Below, in pieces: positions 15,907-24,903 of a stretch of DNA of 43,500 nt. The notes below the pieces were generated by a model, which searched no databases, was not told where the DNA came from, and worked only from the letters and a program-made list of their open reading frames with translations. A program made the translations under genes and the position numbers. The stretch spans positions 1-43,500 of the forward strand of contig CAJUNE010000010.1 in assembly GCA_910587745.1 (NCBI GenBank). The letters run 5' to 3'. Source of the DNA: an uncultured Bacilli bacterium (GTDB taxonomy: Bacteria > Bacillota_I > Bacilli_A > RF39 > UBA660). Each line of letters begins with the position of its first letter. Position 1 is the stretch's first letter.

Positions 15907-18900
15907 CTACTTCCAAGCTGGCCCTATCATATTATCTTCAGATACCGCATTACCCCATAATTCAAAGTATCCAGAAGATCCATGGCGATAGCTTTCTTCA
16001 GCAATTAAGCTGTTATCATTAACTACATCACCAAATTCACCAGCAAGTAAATCATCAATAAATGAACTGTAACAAACTATTTGTTCAAATCCATCACGAT
16101 TCTCACAAGAAACTGTTTTGTTAGAATATCCACCATCATTGATAACACTATTATTATATTTCTTTATTTCTCTAGCACTTGAAGGCGTAAGTGTTATAGA
16201 AAGGATTGGTTCCTCATCATATACAGAATTTCCTTTTCCTTCAATTTCTGATACAGTTAAACGTGCCTTATCATTTTTCTTTTCATCCCAGTTATATGAA
16301 TCAGTTCCATTTGGGAATAAACTATTTAACGAAACTATTTTCTCTAGCAATGATGTTCCAGCACCTGAATCATATATACATCCAAGTCCAATACAATCTG
16401 CTACACAATCATTACCATCACAGTAATCATCACAATTAGGTCCTATGCAATTAGCGATACAATCATCATCACAATCATCGTCGAAATCACATACCCAACC
16501 AGTCGTTTTAGTTATATTAACTAAATAAGAACAATTATATTCAAGAGTTGTTGGATCAACAACTGCTGTACTAGAACCTACATAACGACCCAAATTGTCA
16601 CTAGGAGCTTGATCATAAAACTCTCCTAATTTCTCCATTTTAACTTGATATTTATAAATTCCACGTTCTCTATTTAAAGCAACTGGTAATTTATTTTCTA
16701 AAGCTACATTATCATCAGCCTTACTAGTTGTAATTTCACCTGTAGGATAAACATTATAGAATAACGTTGCTGGTCTATAATTAGCAGTCAATCCTGAAGT
16801 AATTTTCTTATATCTAGCATCTGAAACATCTTCAGGAACAATCTTACAAGTATTATTAGGATCACAATAAATATAATTTAATGAAGTAGTATTATGTCCA
16901 TTATTACTATAATTACATTGTTCATAGTTTTGATCTGATAACTGTCCTTTAGACTCATTTCCGCTTCCTGATGTTACCCTCGAGTTACAATACCAATCAC
17001 TAGTAGACACTCCTGAAACATCTTTAACCATTTCTCCAATATGATTACTTAACATATTCATATAATCTTCTTCAGAATAATCATAATAAACTTCTGGATC
17101 ATAATTAATTTCAGATTCCCATGTTGAACATTCATCATATTCTTTTAAAACCTGCTTATAAGCTTCCTGAGCAGCAATTAATTCTGCTCTTGCAGCATCT
17201 TCTCGAGCCTTTAATATAGCACGATAGCAAGCCTCATCACAAACTGTTTTATGACCTGTATAATAAGTAGTTGTACCTCCAGAACAAGAACAAGTTTCAC
17301 ATCCATCTTCATCGCAATTACAAGACCATGAACCACCACTACAAGAATAAGTAGATTGTCCTGTAGTTTGTTGATACTCATTAGTATCTTCAACTGCTTG
17401 TGGATGCTGACGAATAGTTACAACACCAGTTTCTTTAGGTTTAGTAACTACATCAGTCCAATCTGGTACAGTAGCAGTTGCTTTCCATTGTGGATAGTAA
17501 TCTGTGCTTTCACAATTAGGTCCACATTCATGGCTATCGCAACTACATGATGTTCCAGTATAAGTTCCATCAACTGGAGTTATAGTTCCACGATATAAAT
17601 AATACCATTTACGATACTCATTATATTTATTGATCATATCTTCTTGTCTTGCAATAATGTCTTTATTATATTTTTCTCTATCTATCGTATTAGTATAGCA
17701 AACTTTAGTGCCTTCAACCTTGGCTTTAAATGTAAAATATCTACCAGCATTTACTAATTTTGCTGTAGGCATTGTCATAATATAATCTTCTTTACATGAA
17801 ACCGTACAATAACTATTTGATTTCATATCAGCTAAAGTATAAGTATTATCTTTTTGATCTTTTACCCCTTCAACTCCGGCATTATTTTTCTCATCACTGT
17901 CTTCTGAAACTCTTGCCATATTATCAATAGCAGTAACAAAACAAGCTTTTACACTTGGAGCATCAGGATTATCTTCACCTGGACCTAAAATACTAACCTC
18001 ATGATCATCTAATGTTGAAACAATTAATTCTCCACGTTCATCACAACATTCAAAAGTTTCAACATATGTATCACACTTCAAATCACATTGTGTAGTATAT
18101 TTTTCACAAGATTCTTCATCTCCGAATTCACATAAAACATCATACCAAGAACACATACCACAATTAGATTCTTTTAATTCAATACATTCATCACTATTAG
18201 GATTATTAGTAGCTTTACAAGCCTCTTCTAAATCATCACAACTACAAGCGTCAATTAAGTTTGTTTCATAAGGACTTTTCCATGGTGTACCAGCTTCATC
18301 ATCTCTTTTTTCACTAACTTTTTCTACACCAACATATCTTTGTTTTTCTTTTTTACCAGCATACCAAATTGTTCCAATATACTCACCAAATTGTTCATCC
18401 ATTCCAGTACCATAAGTACCATCAATAGAATATTTAATTGGAGTCTGACCACATTTTAATGTTACAATATTTGGATTAGTTGAAGATTTCCAGCCTTCAA
18501 AATGAACAGTAATTTTGATTTCAACATCTTGATTTTCTTTAATATATCCAAGTTCCACAAAATCTTGACCATAAGGTATTTGATCCTTAGATAATACTGG
18601 TCCTCCTGAAATTTCAATTTGAGAAATGTAAGCAGTTAATCCATCATATTGAGTTCCCTCAGCAAATTTAATTCCATAATTATCATTAGAATTTATAATA
18701 AATTTATTTTGTTTTGTAAATCCACTAATTTTAAGAGTATGAACTACATCTTTTTTTACAAAAACGTCTCCCTCTTCTCCTGAAGTTTCTACTTCTCCTG
18801 CTTGAGGATTACTTACTTCAACTTTAGGTTGAGATGCTAATTTTTTTGCATATTCTGCAGCAGCAGCAAGCCCTCTCACGTAATAACCTGCTCCACTATT

Positions 18901-19599
18901 AACAGGATCCCCTGTATAATTATAAGATTTGTATAGAGGCACACTTCCAATAGATCCTGCCCCAATTTTAGCAAGTTCAACATTTACAGCAGCTACATCA
19001 GCAGCATAAAACTCATTCCAATTATGAGCGACTGTTAAACCAGCATAAAATGCAGAAAGATAATCCTTATTAGCAATATTATAAAAGCCAAAAGTATAAG
19101 TCATAGCACGTATCGCCATCAATTTAGCCCAATAAGTTGCATCTCCAGCACCACCTGTATGTATTCCACCATCAGTTAATATACTCATCACTGCAGCATC
19201 GAATACTTGAACTTTTTTACTTTCACTTGTATCTAATAAAAATCTTTCGGCATTAACCGCAGATCCACCTTCATATTGAGCATCTAAGCAAAATAATGAA
19301 GAATATGAATCTTTATAATGCGAAAAATAATAATTACCTGGATTATTATTAAAATTTACAGATACATTTATATTTTTATAAAATGTTTTACCAACATATT
19401 CTCTATTATTCGATGTAGCTGAGGAAAGTTGTTGATATTTAAAGCCATTTCCTGCAACTTTTATTACTCCACGAGCTCCTATTCTACAACGATTATTATC
19501 TAAATCTCCACAAGCATCAGCTTTTACATCTAAAGTAAATGTAAATGTAAATGCGATTGCGATAATAAATAAACTAGCATTTCTTAAAACATTTTTCAT
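15907..19599 (-). CDS. Giant Cys-rich secreted surface protein of the Tad-like operon
   Basis: 1230 residues with a clear signal peptide (about 1-27, cleavage near VKADA). The N-terminal domain (about 30-250) has SLFCLDAQYEG and a helical TYWAKLMAIRAMTYTFGF segment, reminiscent of thioester adhesion domains, but no matching Gln motif is visible. Four Cys clusters follow: about 455-520, about 690-710, about 755-785 and about 1065-1105; the last is a repeat of D-D-C-x-x-x-C-I-G-x-x-C type units rich in Asp and Asn, possibly metal-binding. A central Arg/Glu/Ala helix (about 795-830) looks coiled. No sorting signal or C-terminal helix. Probably the exported or pilus-tip adhesin of the system. The ATG overlaps the previous stop by four bases. 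Confidence 0.72.
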   Translation of the reverse strand: MKNVLRNASLFIIAIAFTFTFTLDVKADACGDLDNNRCRIGARGVIKVAGNGFKYQQLSSATSNNREYVGKTFYKNINVSVNFNNNPGNYYFSHYKDSYSSLFCLDAQYEGGSAVNAERFLLDTSESKKVQVFDAAVMSILTDGGIHTGGAGDATYWAKLMAIRAMTYTFGFYNIANKDYLSAFYAGLTVAHNWNEFYAADVAAVNVELAKIGAGSIGSVPLYKSYNYTGDPVNSGAGYYVRGLAAAAEYAKKLASQPKVEVSNPQAGEVETSGEEGDVFVKKDVVHTLKISGFTKQNKFIINSNDNYGIKFAEGTQYDGLTAYISQIEISGGPVLSKDQIPYGQDFVELGYIKENQDVEIKITVHFEGWKSSTNPNIVTLKCGQTPIKYSIDGTYGTGMDEQFGEYIGTIWYAGKKEKQRYVGVEKVSEKRDDEAGTPWKSPYETNLIDACSCDDLEEACKATNNPNSDECIELKESNCGMCSWYDVLCEFGDEESCEKYTTQCDLKCDTYVETFECCDERGELIVSTLDDHEVSILGPGEDNPDAPSVKACFVTAIDNMARVSEDSDEKNNAGVEGVKDQKDNTYTLADMKSNSYCTVSCKEDYIMTMPTAKLVNAGRYFTFKAKVEGTKVCYTNTIDREKYNKDIIARQEDMINKYNEYRKWYYLYRGTITPVDGTYTGTSCSCDSHECGPNCESTDYYPQWKATATVPDWTDVVTKPKETGVVTIRQHPQAVEDTNEYQQTTGQSTYSCSGGSWSCNCDEDGCETCSCSGGTTTYYTGHKTVCDEACYRAILKAREDAARAELIAAQEAYKQVLKEYDECSTWESEINYDPEVYYDYSEEDYMNMLSNHIGEMVKDVSGVSTSDWYCNSRVTSGSGNESKGQLSDQNYEQCNYSNNGHNTTSLNYIYCDPNNTCKIVPEDVSDARYKKITSGLTANYRPATLFYNVYPTGEITTSKADDNVALENKLPVALNRERGIYKYQVKMEKLGEFYDQAPSDNLGRYVGSSTAVVDPTTLEYNCSYLVNITKTTGWVCDFDDDCDDDCIANCIGPNCDDYCDGNDCVADCIGLGCIYDSGAGTSLLEKIVSLNSLFPNGTDSYNWDEKKNDKARLTVSEIEGKGNSVYDEEPILSITLTPSSAREIKKYNNSVINDGGYSNKTVSCENRDGFEQIVCYSSFIDDLLAGEFGDVVNDNSLIAEESYRHGSSGYFELWGNAVSEDNMIGPAWK

Positions 19600-20351
19600 A
19601 CTATTCTACTCCTTTGCTTTTTTACTATTATCACTGTTACTAATCCCCCAATTGTAATTATAGCTAAAGTTGCAACAATTACAGTACCTTTGTGTTCTTT
19701 TATAAACCCTATAATTCCATTATCTTTTTTATCATTATCTTTAATTGAGCCATCTGCTTTTAATTTTCCATCTCTATACTGATTAGTCAACTCTTCAAAT
19801 TTATCAAATGTTGTTTTAACTGATAAATATTCATGACATAAATAGAATTCTTTTATACCTTCACATAAAGATGATTCACTAAAGATATTATACATTGGTG
19901 TAGTTAAATAAAAAGTTCTAAGTTTTTTACTATTGCAATTTGTTTTACTTGAAGCATGAACATCTATTGTATAATTAACTATATCAGAGCCTACTTCTTC
20001 TTCAAAAAAAGCAGTACCATTTTGAGTATCTTTATAATTAAAAGTTTTAGTTTGTTTTGTATTATTATTAGTAACAACTACATATATTTCTTCTGTTATA
20101 TTACTAATATAAATTTTAAAGTAATCAACTTTCATTTTATAATCTTTAATTTCTTCTTCTGTTAATCCATCAGGAGGATTATCACCAGCGCCAAGTTCAA
20201 ACTCCTTTTGAATTATTTCTTGGCTAACCTTAACATTATTAGCTAAACTACCAAGCTTATTAGTCTCAGTTGCATCACATTCAGCATATGCAAGTGGCAT
20301 CCCTAACACCACTGCGATAAATGTTACTACAACCAGCTTAAATTTTTTCAT
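19596..20351 (-). CDS. Membrane-anchored surface protein, first gene of the Tad-like operon
   Basis: About 251 residues: signal peptide (about 1-23, ending AYAEC), an extracellular region with a few Cys, and a C-terminal membrane helix (about 225-245) followed by KKQRSRIV. A type I membrane protein of unknown family. The start chosen is ATG at 20351; upstream reads GGTGTATACTATG, nearly identical to the leader of the transglutaminase gene at 1413. The stop overlaps the start of the giant protein (ATGA), so both are made together. Confidence 0.7.
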   Translation of the reverse strand: MKKFKLVVVTFIAVVLGMPLAYAECDATETNKLGSLANNVKVSQEIIQKEFELGAGDNPPDGLTEEEIKDYKMKVDYFKIYISNITEEIYVVVTNNNTKQTKTFNYKDTQNGTAFFEEEVGSDIVNYTIDVHASSKTNCNSKKLRTFYLTTPMYNIFSESSLCEGIKEFYLCHEYLSVKTTFDKFEELTNQYRDGKLKADGSIKDNDKKDNGIIGFIKEHKGTVIVATLAIITIGGLVTVIIVKKQRSRIV

Positions 20352-20375
20352 AGTATACACCAACCTCTAATAAGA

Positions 20376-20404
20376 ATTATAGCATAGATACAAGCCTTTT
20401 TCAA
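20376..20404 (-). promoter_or_regulatory. Strong sigma-A promoter of the Tad-like operon
   Basis: Minus strand TTGAAA (20399-20404), 17-base spacer ending TGC, TATAAT (20376-20381): an extended -10 promoter. It drives the nine-kilobase operon down to 11298. Confidence 0.85.
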
Positions 20405-20418
20405 GGACTTTTAACGTC

Positions 20419-20443
20419 AAAAAAGAAGCTTTAAAAGCCTCTT
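20419..20443 (-). terminator. Terminator of the YfcC-type carrier gene
   Basis: Minus strand AAGAGGCTT, loop TTA, AAGCTTCTT with one G-T pair, then a T run. It insulates the carrier gene from the Tad-like operon promoter just downstream. Confidence 0.8.
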
Positions 20444-21867
20444 TAAATCATAGTCATTAGTATAAAAATTACAAGTAAACAAATAACTATTCCAATTAAG
20501 AATTTCCAAATAAATTTTAACCAATCTTTATATTTAACATCAAGAGAAGTTAAACCTACTACTAAAACTAAACTTGTAGGTGCAAAAATTGCTGTTAAAC
20601 CTGTAATTGATGAAATTATCACATATAAAGCATTCATATAATTTGGATATTCTACTGCCATATGATTAAGTATTCCTAAATAACCTATAAAATCAAGATT
20701 AGGACAAAATATAGTACTAATTAATATAGATAAACTTGAAGTAGCTACATTAAATCCTTCAGTTAAACCTAATATTTTATTAATTATATAAGGCAAGTAT
20801 GGTGACATATAAATTACTCCCATCACCAAATAAGCTCCCATTAAAACCATACATGGCTTAATTACTTTTTTACATCCTTCAGTAAATCCTCCAACAAAAT
20901 CATTAAATTTAAAACGATAACATAAACCTATGATTATTGTAAAAACAAATAATATTGAAGATATAGTAAATACATCCCAATTTCCAAATGCTTTAAGACT
21001 AGATCCTAAAATACTTTTGAAAATATAAAAATCTTCACCTATTTTAATATCTTCAGTTATTAGTTTATGGAAACTATCAAAAACAGTAATATTTAGTTTA
21101 TTCCAATTAACAAATCCTAAAACAACTAGAATTATTAGTAAAATTCCGATAACAATTATTGGAACATAACTTTTTTTCTTCTCATCTACTTCTGTAATTT
21201 GAAACATTTCAGCACTTTCGTTTTCTTTATCTTTTTTACTCATATGAGAAATTATAAAGAAATTTAATAAAACTAAGCTTATAAGAAGTATACCTGCTCT
21301 AATTAAAACTGTTTGGTTAGGATCAAACCCTTCTGCTATAAAAAAGTTATCTTTTGCTATTAACATTAATCCTTCAGTACCATAAGTAGCTCCAAGTACA
21401 CCAACTAACATTGAACCAAATGTAGTAGCAATAATAGTTAACTTATCAAGTTTCATTTTATTCATAATAGATATGATAAATGGAACAAAAATAAGAATAG
21501 CAAAAGTCTGTGTTAACACACTTGCTAAAACTGCTAAAATAACAGAAATTACTACAACAGCAATCTTTTTATTTTTTAATTTTTTTGCAATACTTGAAGT
21601 AATATCATCATATGCTTTAGTTTTACATAAAACTCCATAGAATCCTGCAATAAAGAGTAAAATAACTATCTTATCTAAAGCAAATTGAAAAGCATAATAG
21701 ACAAGCTCAGATAAACTACTCATTCCTATTCTTGCTAAAGTTTCCTCACCAACATAATCTGCACCATTAAATTGACCATAAGGAAGTAACCAAGTCAAGA
21801 AAATTGCTACTAAAACAAATAATAAGATTACTTTAAGTAAACCATATTTTTTTTCTTCTTTTTTCAT
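20443..21867 (-). CDS. YfcC/DcuC-family membrane carrier
   Basis: About 474 residues with roughly twelve hydrophobic segments. The opening LLKVILLFVLVAIFLTWLLP followed by GQF and the internal GTYGTEGLMLI and FAPTSLVLVVGLTSLDVKYKDW blocks are typical of the YfcC / C4-dicarboxylate anaerobic carrier superfamily. The substrate cannot be read from sequence: amino acids, peptides and dicarboxylates are all reported in the wider family. The start is ATG at 21867, seven bases after AGGAGGAG; the longer in-frame start adds 11 unlikely residues. Monocistronic. Confidence 0.82.
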   Translation of the reverse strand: MKKEEKKYGLLKVILLFVLVAIFLTWLLPYGQFNGADYVGEETLARIGMSSLSELVYYAFQFALDKIVILLFIAGFYGVLCKTKAYDDITSSIAKKLKNKKIAVVVISVILAVLASVLTQTFAILIFVPFIISIMNKMKLDKLTIIATTFGSMLVGVLGATYGTEGLMLIAKDNFFIAEGFDPNQTVLIRAGILLISLVLLNFFIISHMSKKDKENESAEMFQITEVDEKKKSYVPIIVIGILLIILVVLGFVNWNKLNITVFDSFHKLITEDIKIGEDFYIFKSILGSSLKAFGNWDVFTISSILFVFTIIIGLCYRFKFNDFVGGFTEGCKKVIKPCMVLMGAYLVMGVIYMSPYLPYIINKILGLTEGFNVATSSLSILISTIFCPNLDFIGYLGILNHMAVEYPNYMNALYVIISSITGLTAIFAPTSLVLVVGLTSLDVKYKDWLKFIWKFLIGIVICLLVIFILMTMI

Positions 21868-22035
21868 ATTAATTCTCCTCCTATCAGAATTATAACCCAA
21901 AATATTTTAAAAAAAAAGTAAAAACAACTATTTTTTTATGAAAATACTGTGAAAATATAAAAATAAAAACTAAATATGTCGAATAAAGTAAATTTATAAC
22001 TATTATTTAATTATTTTCTAACCTTTTTTATAGTA

Positions 22036-22060
22036 AAATAAAAAAGCCTAAAAAGGCTTT
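22036..22060 (-). terminator. Terminator of lysS
   Basis: Minus strand AAAGCC, T-rich loop, GGCTTTTTT. Placed 20 bases after the lysS stop. Confidence 0.8.
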
Positions 22061-22080
22061 CAATAACAATCAATAATATT

Positions 22081-24009
22081 TTAATATAATTTAGCTCCAG
22101 CTGGAATAGAATCATCCACTAAAAGTAAATTAAGGCCTTCATGACCATCTACCTCATGTACTGCGGAAATAAGCATTCCTTCTGAGTCTATTCCTAACAT
22201 TTTCTTAGGAGGCAAGTTTAAAATAGCTATAGCTGTTTTTCCTATTAATTTTTCAGGTTCATAATACTCGCGAATACCGCTTAAAATAACACGATCTTTA
22301 CGAACTCCATCATCCAAAATAAACTTTAAGAGCTTTTCAGATTTAGGAACTATTTCACAATCTAAAATCTTAACAGCACGATAATCTGATTTAGCAAATG
22401 TATCAAATTCAACTAATTCCTCAAATAATGGTTCAATTTTTATATTAACTAAATCATTTTTTTCATTTGTTTTCACTTCAACTTCATCTTTATCAATTGT
22501 TTTATTTAATTTATTTTCTAATTTTAAAGACTTTAAAGGCTTCATAGTTGGGAACAGAATTACTTCACGAATTGTTTCGCTTCCTGTAAACAACATAATC
22601 ATTCTATCAATTCCCATACCCATTCCTCCTGCAGGAGGCATACCATATTCTAAAGCTTCTACAAAATCAATATCCATATCATTAGCTTCCTCATTACCAA
22701 GATCTTTTTCTTTTAATTGATTTTCAAATCTTTCATATTGATCGATTGGATCATTAAGTTCTGTAAAGGCATTTGCATATTCACAGCCTAAAACAAATAG
22801 TTCAAATCTTTGCGTAAATCTTGGATCTGCAGGATCTTTTTTAGCAAGAGGACTTATTTCTACCGGATGACCGTAAACAAAAGTTGGATCTACAATTGTA
22901 TCCTCTACAAATTCTTCAAAGAAAGCATTTACAATATGCCCATAAAGAAAATGTTCTTCAATTGGCACTTTATGTTCTTGAGCTATTTTCTTAGCTTCCT
23001 CAGTACTTGTAACTTTAAAGAAATCAACACCTGTCTTTTCTTTAATCAAATCTACCATATGAGCTCTTCTAAAACCTGGAGCCAAACTAATATGATGTCC
23101 TAAATAATCAAGTTCATATGTTCCATTAACTTCCATTTGACAAGTACTCATAATTCCTTCTGCAACATCCATCATTCCCTCTAAATCAGAAAATGCTTTA
23201 TAAAGTTCAATTGTTGTAAATTCTGGATTATGTTTCTTATCCATGCCTTCGTTTCTGAATATTCGACCTATTTCATAAACAGCATCCATTCCTCCAACTA
23301 AAAGCCTTTTTAAATTAAGTTCAGTTGCAATTCGAAGATACATATCAATATCTTGCGCATTATGATGCGTTATAAATGGACGCGCTGCTGCTCCACCTAA
23401 AATAGTGCCTAAAATAGGTGTTTCAACTTCAACATATCCTAAATTATCCAAATAATTTTGAATTGAGCGAATAATCTTAGGTCTAGCAAAAGCAATTTTT
23501 CTAGCTTCATCATTCATTATTAAATCAACATAACGTCTCCTGTAACGTTCTTCAACATCACTTAAACCATGATATTTTTCTGGCAATGGTTTTAAAGACT
23601 TAACTAAATGAGTATATTCCAAACATTTTATTGTAATTTCTCCAGTACCTGTTTTCATAACAGTTCCACGAATACCAACAATATCACCAATATCAGCAGA
23701 TTTAAACAAGTTATAAGTTTCTTCACCTATGTCATTAATTGAAATATAAACTTGAATATTACCTAATTTATCTTTTATTGAAAAGAAACTAGCTTTGCCC
23801 ATTTTTCTAATAAACATTATTCTTCCAGCAATACTAACCTCTTCATTTAATTCTTCTAATTCTTCATGTGTTTTATCTGCGTATTTTTCTTTTATTTCAC
23901 AAGAAAAATCACTTACATCATATTTATGACCAAAAGGATCTATTCCTAATTCTTTAAATTTTGTTAATTTTTCTCTTCTAACTAACTCCTGTTCTGTAAA
24001 TTCACGCAT
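22081..24009 (-). CDS. lysS: Lysyl-tRNA synthetase (class II) with C-terminal tRNA-binding domain
   Basis: Charges tRNA-Lys. The N-terminal OB domain (about 35-150: SIAGRIMFIRKMGKASFFSI) is followed by the class II core with motif 2 (FRNEGMDKKHNPEFTTIEL) and motif 3 (GGMGMGIDRMIMLFTG). About 500 residues make a normal LysRS; the remaining 130 or so form a second OB fold of the Trbp111/EMAP type (KILDCEIVPKSEKLLKFIL, VILSGIREYYEPEKLIGK, PPKKMLGIDSEGMLISA), as usually found at the end of MetRS. This should raise affinity for tRNA. ATG at 24009 follows GAAGGAGAG; the in-frame start 66 bases upstream lacks a ribosome site. Confidence 0.95.
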   Translation of the reverse strand: MREFTEQELVRREKLTKFKELGIDPFGHKYDVSDFSCEIKEKYADKTHEELEELNEEVSIAGRIMFIRKMGKASFFSIKDKLGNIQVYISINDIGEETYNLFKSADIGDIVGIRGTVMKTGTGEITIKCLEYTHLVKSLKPLPEKYHGLSDVEERYRRRYVDLIMNDEARKIAFARPKIIRSIQNYLDNLGYVEVETPILGTILGGAAARPFITHHNAQDIDMYLRIATELNLKRLLVGGMDAVYEIGRIFRNEGMDKKHNPEFTTIELYKAFSDLEGMMDVAEGIMSTCQMEVNGTYELDYLGHHISLAPGFRRAHMVDLIKEKTGVDFFKVTSTEEAKKIAQEHKVPIEEHFLYGHIVNAFFEEFVEDTIVDPTFVYGHPVEISPLAKKDPADPRFTQRFELFVLGCEYANAFTELNDPIDQYERFENQLKEKDLGNEEANDMDIDFVEALEYGMPPAGGMGMGIDRMIMLFTGSETIREVILFPTMKPLKSLKLENKLNKTIDKDEVEVKTNEKNDLVNIKIEPLFEELVEFDTFAKSDYRAVKILDCEIVPKSEKLLKFILDDGVRKDRVILSGIREYYEPEKLIGKTAIAILNLPPKKMLGIDSEGMLISAVHEVDGHEGLNLLLVDDSIPAGAKLY

Positions 24010-24063
24010 AAAACATCTCTCCTTCAATAATTTAATATTACCATAAAATAATAAATAGTTCAA

Positions 24064-24090
24064 ATAAAAAATCACTACAGCATAGTGATT
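24064..24090 (-). terminator. Terminator of the TPNTG surface-protein gene
   Basis: Minus strand AATCACTA, loop TGCTG, TAGTGATT then T-rich tail: a perfect 8-bp stem. Confidence 0.8.
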
Positions 24091-24101
24091 TATTTTATTT
24101 A

Positions 24102-24779
24102 TTAAATTTTGTACATTTTATTAGATTTTCTACTATAAAAATATACACCAGCAAGAGCAACTAAGCCCCCACCTACAGCAATATAAGGAATTGGATTACC
24201 AGTATTTGGAGTATCAGGAACATCTGGATCAGTAGGAGTTCCACCTTCACAAACCTCAGTATATTGTTCTTTAGTAATAGAATTTCCATTCTTATCTAAA
24301 TATATAGTATTTCCAGATTTATCTTCTAAAGTAATACAACTTACACCAAGAGGACTATAAGAAATTTTACATTCTCTTAAAGAAGGATCTACTATATCAG
24401 CAGTAAGAGTAAGAAGTTCAGTTTTACCACTTACATTTCCTTTAGCTTTTAATAAAACTCTTTTTCCTGTCGCAGTATCCTCATTACTTATTAATTCAAA
24501 ACTTGCACTAGGTAATATTTTGTCAATTTTAGTATTAGTAGTTTGTACTATATCTAAATAAACATATCCTCCAACAGTTTCTGTAACATAAGCAACTTGA
24601 GTAATAAACTTTCCTCCACCTGGTTTATCTTCCCAACCTTCAGATTCCATAACGGTTAAAGTTCCATAGTATCTTACAGTACTATTATAAACTTGTTTTG
24701 TTGCAGCTGCACTAGCATTCATTGGCATACTCATAAGTAATAATCCAATCACACTTAAGATTATAGTTAATTTTTTCAT
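24102..24779 (-). CDS. Secreted surface protein with TPNTG sorting signal
   Basis: About 225 residues: signal peptide (about 1-25, ending NASAAA), an extracellular beta-rich region with two Cys (RECKISYSPLGVSC) and a further Cys (EVCEGG), a Pro/Thr/Asp linker, then TPNTG, a hydrophobic stretch (PIPYIAVGGGLVALAGVYFY) and the basic tail SRKSNK. That is a cell-wall sorting signal with TPNTG replacing LPXTG. Divergent from a sortase 124 bases away, its probable processing enzyme. ATG at 24779 follows GGGAGAG; a -10 TATAAT lies at 24815-24820. Function of the exposed domain unknown. Confidence 0.8.
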   Translation of the reverse strand: MKKLTIILSVIGLLLMSMPMNASAAATKQVYNSTVRYYGTLTVMESEGWEDKPGGGKFITQVAYVTETVGGYVYLDIVQTTNTKIDKILPSASFELISNEDTATGKRVLLKAKGNVSGKTELLTLTADIVDPSLRECKISYSPLGVSCITLEDKSGNTIYLDKNGNSITKEQYTEVCEGGTPTDPDVPDTPNTGNPIPYIAVGGGLVALAGVYFYSRKSNKMYKI

Positions 24780-24903
24780 ATCTTTACTCTCCCTATCATT
24801 ACTATTATGTATCAATTATAACATAAAAATGTAAAAAAGAAATATTTTTTTGATAATTATTTTAAAATTTGTCAATTTATGATATTATTAAAATGGTGAA
24901 AAT

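Noticed and set aside
16118..16439. Plus-strand reading frames opposite the giant Cys-rich gene
   Set aside because: They mirror the Asp/Cys-rich coding sequence, have no ribosome site and no plausible product.
15907..19599. Thioester adhesin domain at the N terminus of the giant protein
   Set aside because: The FCLD Cys is suggestive, but I find no matching Gln motif, so it is mentioned only as a resemblance.
11298..20351. Conjugative type IV secretion system
   Set aside because: A VirB2-like protein is present, but there is no relaxase, VirD4, VirB4 or VirB6; the ATPase and platform proteins are Tad type.
21901..22080. Hidden small gene or riboswitch before lysS terminator
   Set aside because: The 180 bases are A/T runs with no start plus ribosome site and no stable structure except the lysS terminator.
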